NCBI GenBank assembly: GCA_038532435.1
Contig: JBCBAP010000003.1
Span: 1-64,000, forward strand
Source: JBCBAP01 sp038532435
GTDB taxonomy: Bacteria > Pseudomonadota > Alphaproteobacteria > Rhodobacterales > Rhodobacteraceae
DNA length: 64,000 bases
Direction: 5' to 3'
The translations under genes were made by a program, and so were the position numbers. Positions 41,760 through 49,490 of the stretch are shown piece by piece (position 1 is the first letter of the stretch; every line of letters starts with the position of its first letter). A model generated the notes under the pieces. It was given only the letters and a program-made list of their open reading frames with translations. It was not told where the DNA came from and made no database searches.

Positions 41760-43028
41760 CTATCGGAAGAGCGACAGGATGTTCTGCGGCGCCTGGTTGG
41801 CGATGGAGAGCGACTGGATGCCCAGCTGCTGCTGCACCTGAAGCGCCTGAAGGCGGGCGGACGCCTCCTCCATGTCCGCATCCACCAGTGCACCGATACC
41901 GGACTTCAAATTGTCCGACAGGCGGGAGATGAAGTCGGCCTGGATCTCGAGCCGACCCTGGATCGACCCGAACTCCGCCGCCGCATCAATGGACCGCTGC
42001 GTGAGATACTCGATCGCGCTCAGCGCCGCGGAGGCACCGTTGGAGGTCGACACATCGATATCACCCAGCAATTCCAGACCACCACCGATGTCCCCGTCGG
42101 AGGTGATGGTGATGTCCGCGTTCGCGAGCGCTGCTGCAACCGCGTCACCGGAATTGTTGGTCACGGTGATCACGGCAGACCCTGCAGCCGTCCCGGATGC
42201 CGCAGAGAGGACGATGTCCGTGTTCCCCTCACCTGCCAGGGTGAAGTTCGCCGCAGCCGCAAGTCCTGCCGCCACATCAACCAGCGTGTCGCCTTCCCGC
42301 GCCACATACTGGACGGAAGCTGTGGACGTGACGCTCGCGGTATCGAAGGAGGAGAGGTCGAGTTCGAACGAGGTCAGCGCCGCCACCTCCGTCACTCCGG
42401 TGCCAAGCGCAAGGGTGTAGGACCCGGTGCCGCCATCCGCTGCCGGAGTGCCCGCCGCGGTCGCCGTGTAGTCAGTCGATGCGGTGGTACCCGCGGTGGA
42501 GTCTCCGGTCCCGAGATCCTGCTTCTGGACCGTGATGTCGCGGGACGAGACGACCTGATTGGAGTCCCGATCGAGGGACGACAGCACCTGCATCGTGCCG
42601 GAGCCAGAGGTCGCGGAGGTGTTCTGCAGCAGGTTCTGACCATTGAACTGGGCCGCGTTGAAGATCGAGACGACCTGGCCGCGCAAAGCCTCGATGTCGG
42701 ACTGGATCTTGTCCCGGTCGACGTTTTCCTCCTGCGCGGCGACGATCTTCTCCTTGATGTCACCCAGCAGGGTCGTGATCGACTCGGACGCATCCCGTGC
42801 CACCGCAACTGTGGAAGATCCCAGCGCCAGCGAGCCGGAAATGGCCGCGAAGCCGTCCACATCGGACTGCATCGTCTGGGCGATGGACCACAGCGCGCTG
42901 TCATCCTTCGCCGTGGCGATGGACTTGCCCGTCGAGATCTCGTTCTGGGTCATCGCGAGGTTCTTGTTGATCCCCTTGAGCGTCTGCAACGCGACCATCG
43001 CGCTGTTGTTCGTGAGAATACTGGACAT
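41760..43028 (-). CDS. fliC: Flagellin
   Basis: The single flagellin found here has 422 residues. Conserved D0/D1 helices flank a hypervariable middle. The N-terminus includes MSSILTNNSAMVALQTLKGINKNLAMTQNEISTGKSI. The C-terminus has FGSIQGRLEIQADFISRLSDNLKSGIGALVDADMEEASARLQALQVQQQLG, ending ANQAPQNILSLFR. The middle (about residues 155-320) is rich in Ala, Thr, Ser and Gly. The frame extends to 43064, but AAGGA precedes the ATG at 43028. A terminator hairpin follows, and a structured leader and CtrA-like box precede it. Confidence 0.95.
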   Translation of the reverse strand: MSSILTNNSAMVALQTLKGINKNLAMTQNEISTGKSIATAKDDSALWSIAQTMQSDVDGFAAISGSLALGSSTVAVARDASESITTLLGDIKEKIVAAQEENVDRDKIQSDIEALRGQVVSIFNAAQFNGQNLLQNTSATSGSGTMQVLSSLDRDSNQVVSSRDITVQKQDLGTGDSTAGTTASTDYTATAAGTPAADGGTGSYTLALGTGVTEVAALTSFELDLSSFDTASVTSTASVQYVAREGDTLVDVAAGLAAAANFTLAGEGNTDIVLSAASGTAAGSAVITVTNNSGDAVAAALANADITITSDGDIGGGLELLGDIDVSTSNGASAALSAIEYLTQRSIDAAAEFGSIQGRLEIQADFISRLSDNLKSGIGALVDADMEEASARLQALQVQQQLGIQSLSIANQAPQNILSLFR

Positions 43029-43171
43029 TTCGTTTCCTTCAGCGTTCCGCGCGTTTAAGCGCATTCGAGTGAGGCCGGATTTCCGGCCAAGCTCGTCGTT
43101 CTGACGCGTCAGGGCGTTTCCGCGCCCCCCCTTACGGGTTTCTCCCGTGGGTCTTCTCTGTCAGTCCCGCC
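43029..43171 (-). promoter_or_regulatory. Structured 5' leader of flagellin mRNA
   Basis: Five short inverted repeats are tiled almost end to end between the CtrA-like box and the flagellin ATG. They are GCGC/GCGC (43049-43062), GGCCGGA/TCCGGCC (43073-43088), the palindrome CTGACGCGTCAG (43101-43112), GGGCG/CGCCC (43112-43127) and ACGGG/CCCGT (43134-43148). Such a leader could control stability or translation and is a plausible FlbT target. The transcription start has not been mapped. Confidence 0.6.
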
Positions 43172-43186
43172 CTAAGCAAAGATTAA
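43172..43186. promoter_or_regulatory. CtrA-like box upstream of flagellin
   Basis: CTAA-N7-TTAA on plus (TTAA-N7-TTAG on minus) lies about 145 bases before the flagellin ATG, which leaves room for the structured leader. It has the same half-sites and spacing as the boxes near fliF, flgE and the flhA unit. Confidence 0.55.
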
Positions 43187-43237
43187 TCGGTCCAAAGAGA
43201 TGGCCCGGTTCCGCCGGGCATTTGCCTAAAATCCGCA

Positions 43238-43603
43238 TCAAGATTTGCCGAGGGTCCGGCCACCCGGGGCCTGCTGCTGGTGCACCGCACCTTCTGCGGT
43301 GTAGATCGCAAATCCAGCTCCAGGATCGCTGGCTGGACGGGCCCGCGCCGCACGCAGACCGTCCCGTGCCGCCGCAAAGAGATCGCGGTTGTGGGCAAGC
43401 TCCCGGTCAAGGGCGAGCGCCTCTTCCCGCAGCCCTGCCAGCGCATCCCGCGGCAGGTCCGTCATCCCTGCGATGAGCGTTTCACGCCGTGCCACGCAAG
43501 CCGCGACGACCTCGTAACGCCCGCTCAGAAGCGCACCCCGTTCCCGCGCCAGCAAACGGCGCACTTCACGCACTGCGCGGCGGGCAGGATCCCCCCACGT
43601 CAC
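43238..43603 (-). CDS. FlgN-like flagellar export chaperone
   Basis: A 121-residue, strongly helical protein. FlgN chaperones the junction proteins FlgK and FlgL before export. The layout fits: an N-terminal helix pair (REVRRLLARERGALLSGRYEVVAACVARRETLIAGM) followed by EEALALDRELAHNRDLFAAARDGLRAARAR and a short disordered tail. Overlap with the flgJ gene by ATGA supports a flagellar role. Sequence conservation in FlgN is weak, so this rests on helical pattern, length and neighbours. Confidence 0.72.
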   Translation of the reverse strand: MTWGDPARRAVREVRRLLARERGALLSGRYEVVAACVARRETLIAGMTDLPRDALAGLREEALALDRELAHNRDLFAAARDGLRAARARPASDPGAGFAIYTAEGAVHQQQAPGGRTLGKS

Positions 43604-43869
43604 GGGCCGTCCCGCACCACAAGCGCCCGGAAGAGGTGTTCGGCGAGGCCGATGCCCCCGCGTTCGGCCATCAGGGTCGCGTATTCACGGGTGATCAGCG
43701 GAGCGAAGGCTTCTTCGCCGGGGCCCCCGCCGAACGCCTCGGACGTCTCCCCAATGCCCGTATGCTTGAGCATTTCCTCAAGGAACGTCGCCTCGAGTTT
43801 CACCGCCACGTCCTTCAGGGCGGCACGGTGCGCGTCCGTCGTCGCCGCGGTCTGGGCATTGATTTCCAT
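43600..43869 (-). CDS. flgJ: FlgJ-like rod-binding protein (no hydrolase domain)
   Basis: An 89-residue protein corresponding to the N-terminal rod-capping domain of FlgJ. KDVAVKLEATFLEEMLKHTGIGETSEAFGGGPGEEAFAPLITREYATLMAERGGIGLAEHLFRAL is the Rod-binding domain signature. The muramidase half found in enteric FlgJ is absent, as is usual in alphaproteobacteria; the transglycosylase at 29137 may supply it. It starts 79 bases from the divergent fliK ATG and overlaps the FlgN-like gene. Confidence 0.88.
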   Translation of the reverse strand: MEINAQTAATTDAHRAALKDVAVKLEATFLEEMLKHTGIGETSEAFGGGPGEEAFAPLITREYATLMAERGGIGLAEHLFRALVVRDGP

Positions 43870-43910
43870 CTGGCTGCTCCTCGAATTTTTTGCAGCTTTG
43901 CCTCCTCTCG

Positions 43911-43925
43911 GTAAAGAATTCGTAA
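43911..43925. promoter_or_regulatory. Weak CtrA-like element between flgJ and fliK
   Basis: GTAA-N7-GTAA lies in the 79-base divergent gap, 23 bases before the fliK ATG. It keeps the 7-base spacing of the stronger boxes but has G in place of the first T in both half-sites. It is recorded as a weaker member of the series. Confidence 0.3.
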
Positions 43926-43948
43926 GCTATCGGGTGAAAAAGGGGCAC

Positions 43949-45163
43949 ATGATCACGCCCGACCTTCTTGCCCTGCTTGCCTCCCGCCCGACGGCCCAAA
44001 AGGCCGCGTCGGACACGGCTCCACATCCATCTGAAAATGCTTTCGCGGAGGTTTTGGCCGACGCGCAAGAAGGTGACGCACAGATGATCGAGCCGCCGGA
44101 CATGAAGGTCATGGCAAACCCGGACGTGAGCAGTCAAACACGCGAACCGGTCGAGATGGCGACCGCCAGACTGGCCGACTCCCAGACATCACATGCCGCT
44201 GTCTCGTCCTCGCCGGCCGTCGAAAGTGGGACGGAGGCGCACCTAACTGTCACGTCCGCTGCTAATCCTGCCGTTGAGACGTCGCCGCCCCCCGTACCCG
44301 CTGCCCGACAGCTTGAGACAGATAGGCCTGCGCAGTTTGCGACCCCGTCCACCGCGGCAACCGTCGGAAGTCCAAGCACGGCGCTACCGACGGACGATGT
44401 TGGCGAGATAGCTCCCCACGTGGAAACGAAGGCCGCGCCTGCAACGTCGCCTCCGGCTGGTGCTCCGCTGGTTCAGGCTGCTCCTGTCGTCGTTCCACAG
44501 AACACAGCAGTTCCTGATCCAGGAGAAGTCGCTTCCAAAGCCCTCCCGCAGGATCGCGCGCCCGTTCCAGCGCAGGACGTCCCTGCACCAATTCTGGAAA
44601 CACCGAGAGCCGACAACTATGTGCGCACCGCCCAGATTACCTCTGGTACCGTGGCGCCGCCCGCTCCAGCGTTGCTCCCCCAGCGCGACACGGCAAAGAC
44701 CGCGGCTCTCACGGAGGTCGTCGCAGCGGCGGGATCGGAACCTGCCCGAGTGCAAGCCACAACTCCCAGCGTACCGCCAGCGCCATCCGCACCCCCGCAG
44801 CCTGTGATCGACCAGATCGTCGCGGCTCTCAGGTCCACACCCTCCGGAACGGTCGAAGTGCGCCTCGATCCGCCGGAGCTTGGGCGGGTCCAGATCCAGA
44901 TCTCTTCGGGAGACGGCAATTCCGTCGCCACCGTAACCGTCGAGCGGGAGGAGACCCTCGACCTGCTGCGCCGCAACGAGGCGCTCCTGCGCAGGGAACT
45001 CACCGATGCTGGGCTTGGCGGAACCGATCTGACTTTCGACCGTCGCTCTGCAGACGGGAGCGCGTCGGCGGGGCTGCTGAACCTCGCCGAGGACAACCTG
45101 ACGGACACCCCCACGCTCACCATGCTTCTGCCCACAACCTCGGGCCTCGACCGCCGCATCTAG
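43949..45163 (+). CDS. fliK: Flagellar hook-length control protein FliK
   Basis: FliK measures the hook and triggers the FlhB switch. The 404 residues have a long proline-, alanine- and threonine-rich, apparently disordered ruler (about residues 20-280). A compact C-terminal domain follows, with GTVEVRLDPPELGRVQIQISSGDGNSVATVTVEREETLDLLRRNEALLRRELTDAGL, the classic FliK/Flg_hook signature. An in-frame GTG at 43934 is an alternative start; the ATG at 43949 follows a modest AAGGGG. The far longer open frame to 43280 is antisense to flgJ and flgN. flgD follows after 12 bases. Confidence 0.92.
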   Translation: MITPDLLALLASRPTAQKAASDTAPHPSENAFAEVLADAQEGDAQMIEPPDMKVMANPDVSSQTREPVEMATARLADSQTSHAAVSSSPAVESGTEAHLTVTSAANPAVETSPPPVPAARQLETDRPAQFATPSTAATVGSPSTALPTDDVGEIAPHVETKAAPATSPPAGAPLVQAAPVVVPQNTAVPDPGEVASKALPQDRAPVPAQDVPAPILETPRADNYVRTAQITSGTVAPPAPALLPQRDTAKTAALTEVVAAAGSEPARVQATTPSVPPAPSAPPQPVIDQIVAALRSTPSGTVEVRLDPPELGRVQIQISSGDGNSVATVTVEREETLDLLRRNEALLRRELTDAGLGGTDLTFDRRSADGSASAGLLNLAEDNLTDTPTLTMLLPTTSGLDRRI

Positions 45164-45175
45164 AAAGGATCCGAC

Positions 45176-45835
45176 ATGGATGTGACCGCCACCACGACCA
45201 GCCTTGCCAGCAACACCGTCTCCTTCGCCGAGGCGGAAACCGATGTGGCCACCGCAGCATCGGATTTCGAGACGTTTCTGACCCTGCTCACGGCCCAGAT
45301 GCGCAATCAGGACCCTCTCGAACCGGTTGATTCGACGGAATATGTGGCTCAGCTCGCCTCATTCAGCGCGGTCGAACAGCAGGTCGCGACAAACGAGAAA
45401 CTCGATGCCCTGCTCGACGCGTTCGCGGTCGACGACGCGGCCGGGCTTGCCTCCTGGATCGGGCGCAGCGTGGACGCGGAGGGGCCCGTCATCTTCGAAG
45501 GGACGCCGCTCGACATCTCCTTCCCTCCCGCGCCGGAGGCAACGCAACACGCCGTGGTCATCCGGAACGCGGACGGTGCAATCGTGCACCGGGAACCGAT
45601 TGCGGGAGACGCGACCAGCGTTGTATGGCCCGGAACGGTCACGGGCGGCACGGCGCCGATCGATACGACCTACACCGTCGCCCGCGAAAGCACCCTCGCG
45701 GATGGCAGTATCGAGACCGCGACGGGCCGCGCGCTCTCAACGGTCACCGAGGTCCGCATCACCGATGCGGGCCCGGTACTCAGGACGGAGAGCGGCGCGC
45801 AAAGCACCATCGGTGAGATCACCGCGCTCCGCTAA
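45176..45835 (+). CDS. flgD: Hook-capping protein FlgD
   Basis: FlgD is the scaffold that caps the growing hook. The 219 residues open with a variable segment. The FlgD core follows: FETFLTLLTAQMRNQDPLEPVDSTEYVAQLASFSAVEQQVATNEKLDALL. The C-terminal part is beta-rich. The gene follows fliK in the usual order. Its last codons overlap the malG stop on the opposite strand, so this is the right edge of the flagellar locus. Confidence 0.95.
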   Translation: MDVTATTTSLASNTVSFAEAETDVATAASDFETFLTLLTAQMRNQDPLEPVDSTEYVAQLASFSAVEQQVATNEKLDALLDAFAVDDAAGLASWIGRSVDAEGPVIFEGTPLDISFPPAPEATQHAVVIRNADGAIVHREPIAGDATSVVWPGTVTGGTAPIDTTYTVARESTLADGSIETATGRALSTVTEVRITDAGPVLRTESGAQSTIGEITALR

Positions 45836-46722
45836 CCCTTCACACCGCCATCGGTGAGGCCCGACACGAGGAACCGCTGCGCGATCAGGAAGATCACCGT
45901 GATCGGTAACCCGGAGAGGATCGCTGCCGCAGCAAAGTCGCCCCACAGGTACCTTTGTTCATAAAGGTACTGCCGGGCACCAACCGCCAGCGTCATCTGG
46001 TCCGTCTGCCGCAGCAGGATTGAGGCAACGGGATATTCGTTCACCAGGAAGATGAAGGCGAGGACGAACACGATCGCGAGGATCGGCACGGACAGAGGCA
46101 GGAAGATGTAGCGGAACGCCTGCCACGGCGTTGCCCCGTCGATCTGGGCCGCCTTGTCGATGGCGGGGTCAATCGACTCGAAATATCCTTTGATGGTCCA
46201 GATGTGCAGGGTAATCGCACTCAGATAGCTGAGGATCAAGGCGGGATGGTTGTCCACGCCAAGCCACGGCACCACCCGCCCGAGCGCAACGAAGATGGCG
46301 TAGATCGCAATGACCGTCAGCGCCGCCGGGAACATCTGGATGATCAGGAGCGTGTCGAGCATCCCATCACGTCCCCGGAACTTCATGCGGGCAAAGGCAT
46401 AGGCGGACGTGGTTGAGAGCGCGAGGATCCCAGCGGAGGCGATCAGGCCGATCTTGATCGAATTCCAGAGCCAGAGCAGCACGGGAAACGGCGGTTCAAC
46501 AACTGTTCCGTCCGCCCGCGTGAACTCGAACCCGAAGGCAAGCGCCCAGTGTTCCAGCGTCGGATTTTCGGGCCAGAGGCTCCCGGTCGAAAAGTTGCCG
46601 GTCCGAAAGCTGATCGACAGCACCATGAGGAACGGAAACAGCGTCAATGCGATGAAGGCGATCAAACCTCCATGGGCGAGAACCTTGCGCCAGAACAGGG
46701 ACTTGCGATCCTCAACGATCAT
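45832..46722 (-). CDS. malG: Maltose/maltodextrin ABC transporter permease MalG
   Basis: A 296-residue permease with six membrane helices. The MalG-specific opening is LIAFIALTLFPFLMVLSISFRTGNFSTGSLWPENPTLEHW. The EAA loop coupling to the ATPase is AAQIDGATPWQAFRYIFLPLSVPILA. The C-terminus ends ISGLTDGGVKG-like residues typical of MalG. The start overlaps malF by ATGA and it is the last gene of the minus operon. Resemblance to the enteric MalG (from memory) is close, rather than to generic sugar permeases. Confidence 0.92.
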   Translation of the reverse strand: MIVEDRKSLFWRKVLAHGGLIAFIALTLFPFLMVLSISFRTGNFSTGSLWPENPTLEHWALAFGFEFTRADGTVVEPPFPVLLWLWNSIKIGLIASAGILALSTTSAYAFARMKFRGRDGMLDTLLIIQMFPAALTVIAIYAIFVALGRVVPWLGVDNHPALILSYLSAITLHIWTIKGYFESIDPAIDKAAQIDGATPWQAFRYIFLPLSVPILAIVFVLAFIFLVNEYPVASILLRQTDQMTLAVGARQYLYEQRYLWGDFAAAAILSGLPITVIFLIAQRFLVSGLTDGGVKG

Positions 46723-48257
46723 GTGCCTGCTCCCTTCTTCTTGGCGTAGGACTGCATCGCGCGGAAGTTTGCGTAGGCGATGAGGCCGGTCACGATGAAG
46801 ATCAGCGTCGAGATTGCGCCAGCCATGCCGAAATCCTGCGCGGAGTTCTGGAACGCAAGGCGGAAGGTAAAGGAGCCGAGAATGTCCGTCGCCCCCGCCG
46901 TGATTGTCGTACCCGCCATGTCCGGGCCGCCTCGCGTCAGCAGAAGGATGAGCACCACATTATTGAAATTGAAAGCGAAATTCGCAATCATCAACGGCAC
47001 GAACGGCGGCAGGATCTGCGGCAGGGTGATCGCAAAGAAACTGCGGATCGCGCTCGATCCCTCAAGGGCCGCGGCCTTGTAGAGATCCTTCGGCACCGCC
47101 TGCAGGAACCCGCTCGCGAGCATCATCATGTACGGATAGCCGAGCCAGGTGTTGACCAGCAGCACCATCGCCTTGGCGAGGATCGGATCCGTGAACCAGT
47201 CCGGCCGGATGCCGAAGAGCGCACTCAGGATAAGGTTAATCTCCCCGAAATTCTGGTTGAACAGACCCCGAAACACGAGGATCGAGATGAAGCCGGGGAC
47301 CGCGTAGGGCAGGATGAGCATCACCCGGTAAAGCCCTGCAAACCTGAGATGTTCCCAATTGAGCACCACAGCAAGCAGGATGCCGAAGCTCGTGGTGAAC
47401 AGCATCGAAAGGCCTGCGAAGATGACGGTCCAGACAAAGATCTGGAACATCGGCGCCCGGATCCCCTCGTTGAAAAGCACATCCACGAAGTTGGCCCAGC
47501 CGACACCGACGCGCCATCCGGGGCTGAGCATCTCCCCCGCCTCGGTCTCATAGAAACCCGTGTCGTGGTTGGGGATCAGACGGGATCCGTCGATGTTCGA
47601 GATCAGGACCTCACCGTCGAGCCGGTACTCAGGCCCGGTCGCGGCGAAGGCCCGCAGACCTGCCATGCGCAGTTCCGATCCGTCGGGCATGGTGACGGAG
47701 ATGTTGGAGAGGATCGCCCGGTTCTGCACCACCGCGCGGCGGGGCAGCGTTTCGGGCTCCTCTACCGCAAGGGCCGCCCCGATCTGCGTTCCGACAACCG
47801 GGTTGGTCAGAACAGCGGGACGCCCGTCATCCTCCGGAAAGTAGATGCGGACCGCCTGACCTGCTTCCACGAGTGCGAAAGGGCGGCCACTGCCCTCATC
47901 AGTAACGGTCCTGGCGAGGTGGAACGCCTGGACCCTGTCGATCGTGAGAAGGTTTCGCGCCCCGAAGTTCGTGAACCCGATCGCCGAGGTATAGAGGACC
48001 GGCAGCAGAATGAAGAGAAAGACCGCCGCGATCCCGGGAAACACGAAACGTTGGGTGTAAAAGCGGCGGAAGCTGAACAGCATCAGCCCGAGCCCGCCGA
48101 TCACCATCGCGATCACGGCGAACAGGGGCTCACCCAGCAGGTAGAGCCCCCACACCAGGTAGACAACGCCGAACGCCGCCCCGGCGAGCGCTGCCGCGCG
48201 CAAGAACCACCCGAAGGTGACCCCCGCGCGCGGCGCTGGCATGTCGATGACGGTCAC
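46719..48257 (-). CDS. malF: Maltose/maltodextrin ABC transporter permease MalF
   Basis: A 512-residue permease with the large periplasmic P2 loop (about residues 95-270) that distinguishes MalF from shorter relatives and contacts MalE. Helices at both ends surround the EAA loop YKAAALEGSSAIRSFFAITLPQILPPF. Downstream are NFNNVVLILLLTRGGPDMAGTTITAGATDILGSF, which matches MalF closely. The first codon at 48257 is a GTG 3 bases beyond the malE stop; an ATG five codons later is an alternative. It overlaps malG. Confidence 0.92.
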   Translation of the reverse strand: MTVIDMPAPRAGVTFGWFLRAAALAGAAFGVVYLVWGLYLLGEPLFAVIAMVIGGLGLMLFSFRRFYTQRFVFPGIAAVFLFILLPVLYTSAIGFTNFGARNLLTIDRVQAFHLARTVTDEGSGRPFALVEAGQAVRIYFPEDDGRPAVLTNPVVGTQIGAALAVEEPETLPRRAVVQNRAILSNISVTMPDGSELRMAGLRAFAATGPEYRLDGEVLISNIDGSRLIPNHDTGFYETEAGEMLSPGWRVGVGWANFVDVLFNEGIRAPMFQIFVWTVIFAGLSMLFTTSFGILLAVVLNWEHLRFAGLYRVMLILPYAVPGFISILVFRGLFNQNFGEINLILSALFGIRPDWFTDPILAKAMVLLVNTWLGYPYMMMLASGFLQAVPKDLYKAAALEGSSAIRSFFAITLPQILPPFVPLMIANFAFNFNNVVLILLLTRGGPDMAGTTITAGATDILGSFTFRLAFQNSAQDFGMAGAISTLIFIVTGLIAYANFRAMQSYAKKKGAGT

Positions 48258-48260
48258 CGA

Positions 48261-49424
48261 TCAGTCCGCGAGGATGCGGTCCTCGGCCCCGTCGAGGGCC
48301 TCGTCCACGCTCGCGGTCCCGGTGGTGATGGCGGTTAGTGCGGGCTCCATCGCGGCCCAGAACTTGCCCATCGCCGGGATCGACGGCATCGGAACGCCGG
48401 CCTCTGCGTTGGCAAGCGTGCCCGCGATCTTCGGATCGACGCCGACCTCTTCGGAGAAGGACTTGGACGCCACCGCGCCGAGGGCCACATCGTCATTTAC
48501 TTTGCGCAGGCCATCATCGGTCAGCAGGTAGTTCTCGATGAACTCGATTGCGAGATCCTTATTGGGCGATGCGGCGTTGACCGCAGCGCTCAGCACACCG
48601 ACGAAGGCCTTCGACGGGGCACCATCCACGGACGGGATCGGGGCAACGCCGAAATCGATGCCGGATGCTTCAAGGTTCGACCACGCCCAGGGGCCGTTGA
48701 TGACCATTGCGGTCTCGCCTTTGTTGATCGCCGCATCCATCACGCCGTAGTTGACACCCGCGGGCATCACGCCTGCATCGATGAACGAGCGCAGGAGCGC
48801 ACCGCCAGCCTTCGCCCCGTCGTTCGCGACACCGGTCGTGGACGGATCGTAGGCACCGTCCACTTTCTCAAAGGCAAAACCTCCGCCCGCCATCAGGAGG
48901 GGGAAGGTGAAGTAGGTGTTGTTGTAGTCCCAAAGGATCGGATGCTCGACACCGTCGATCTGCATCTCCGCGATCTCTTCCATGGTCGCGGGCGGGGTCG
49001 GCACGAGATCCTTGTTGTAGATGAGCCCGATGGCCTCCACCGCGATCGGATAACCCCAGACAGACCCGTCAAAGGTCACCGCGTCCCAGGTGAAATCGAA
49101 CGTGTTGGCGATCACTTCGGCGCTCGGCTCGACCGGGGTGATCAGACCACCCGCTGCCCACTCGCCGAAACGGTCATGCGCCCAGATGAAGATATCGGGC
49201 CCCTGCCCGTTCGCCGCGGCCTGCTGAAACTTGTCGGTCACGTTCTCCGGATGCTCGACCTTCACCGGAACGCCGAGCTCCTCCTCGAACAAGGCGCCGA
49301 CCTCTGCCAGGCCGTTGTAGCCCTTGTCCCCGTTGATCCAGACAAGCAGTTCGCCGTCCTCCAGCGCCAGCGCCGGAGCGGCAAGCGCGGTCAGGGCGAG
49401 CGCGGATGTGAGCGTTTTGAACAT
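48261..49424 (-). CDS. malE: Maltose/maltodextrin-binding protein MalE
   Basis: A 387-residue periplasmic protein with a Sec signal (MFKTLTSALALTALAAPALA). The mature start EDGELLVWINGDKGYNGLAEVGALFEEELGVPVKVEHPENVTDKFQQAAANGQGPDIFIWAHDRFGEWA is unmistakably MalE-like, including residues that line the maltose cleft. NGPWAWSNLEASGIDFGVAPIPS is a second hallmark. GGGAGG precedes the ATG at 49424. It follows the alpha-glucosidase, with a hairpin between them that may raise its relative expression. Confidence 0.95.
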   Translation of the reverse strand: MFKTLTSALALTALAAPALALEDGELLVWINGDKGYNGLAEVGALFEEELGVPVKVEHPENVTDKFQQAAANGQGPDIFIWAHDRFGEWAAGGLITPVEPSAEVIANTFDFTWDAVTFDGSVWGYPIAVEAIGLIYNKDLVPTPPATMEEIAEMQIDGVEHPILWDYNNTYFTFPLLMAGGGFAFEKVDGAYDPSTTGVANDGAKAGGALLRSFIDAGVMPAGVNYGVMDAAINKGETAMVINGPWAWSNLEASGIDFGVAPIPSVDGAPSKAFVGVLSAAVNAASPNKDLAIEFIENYLLTDDGLRKVNDDVALGAVASKSFSEEVGVDPKIAGTLANAEAGVPMPSIPAMGKFWAAMEPALTAITTGTASVDEALDGAEDRILAD

Positions 49425-49463
49425 AGGGTCCTCCCGTAGGTTTTTGCTCTTTTGCAAAGGGTT

Positions 49464-49490
49464 GGGTCGCGCTGCGCTAGCGCGCGACCC
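49464..49490 (-). promoter_or_regulatory. Hairpin across the glucosidase stop codon, before malE
   Basis: A 9-bp stem (GGGTCGCGC with GCGCGACCC) and 9-base loop spans the glucosidase stop and sits 40 bases before the malE ATG. An intercistronic stem of this kind can protect the distal transcript, favouring abundant binding protein, or act as a partial terminator. Confidence 0.5.

Noticed and set aside
43049..43148. Clustered short repeats as a CRISPR-like array
   Set aside because: The repeats differ in sequence and are each self-complementary, so they are stem-loops in an mRNA leader rather than an array with spacers.
43280..43948. Upstream part of the fliK frame
   Set aside because: Antisense to flgJ and flgN, with no ribosome site; the conserved FliK product needs only the part from 43949.
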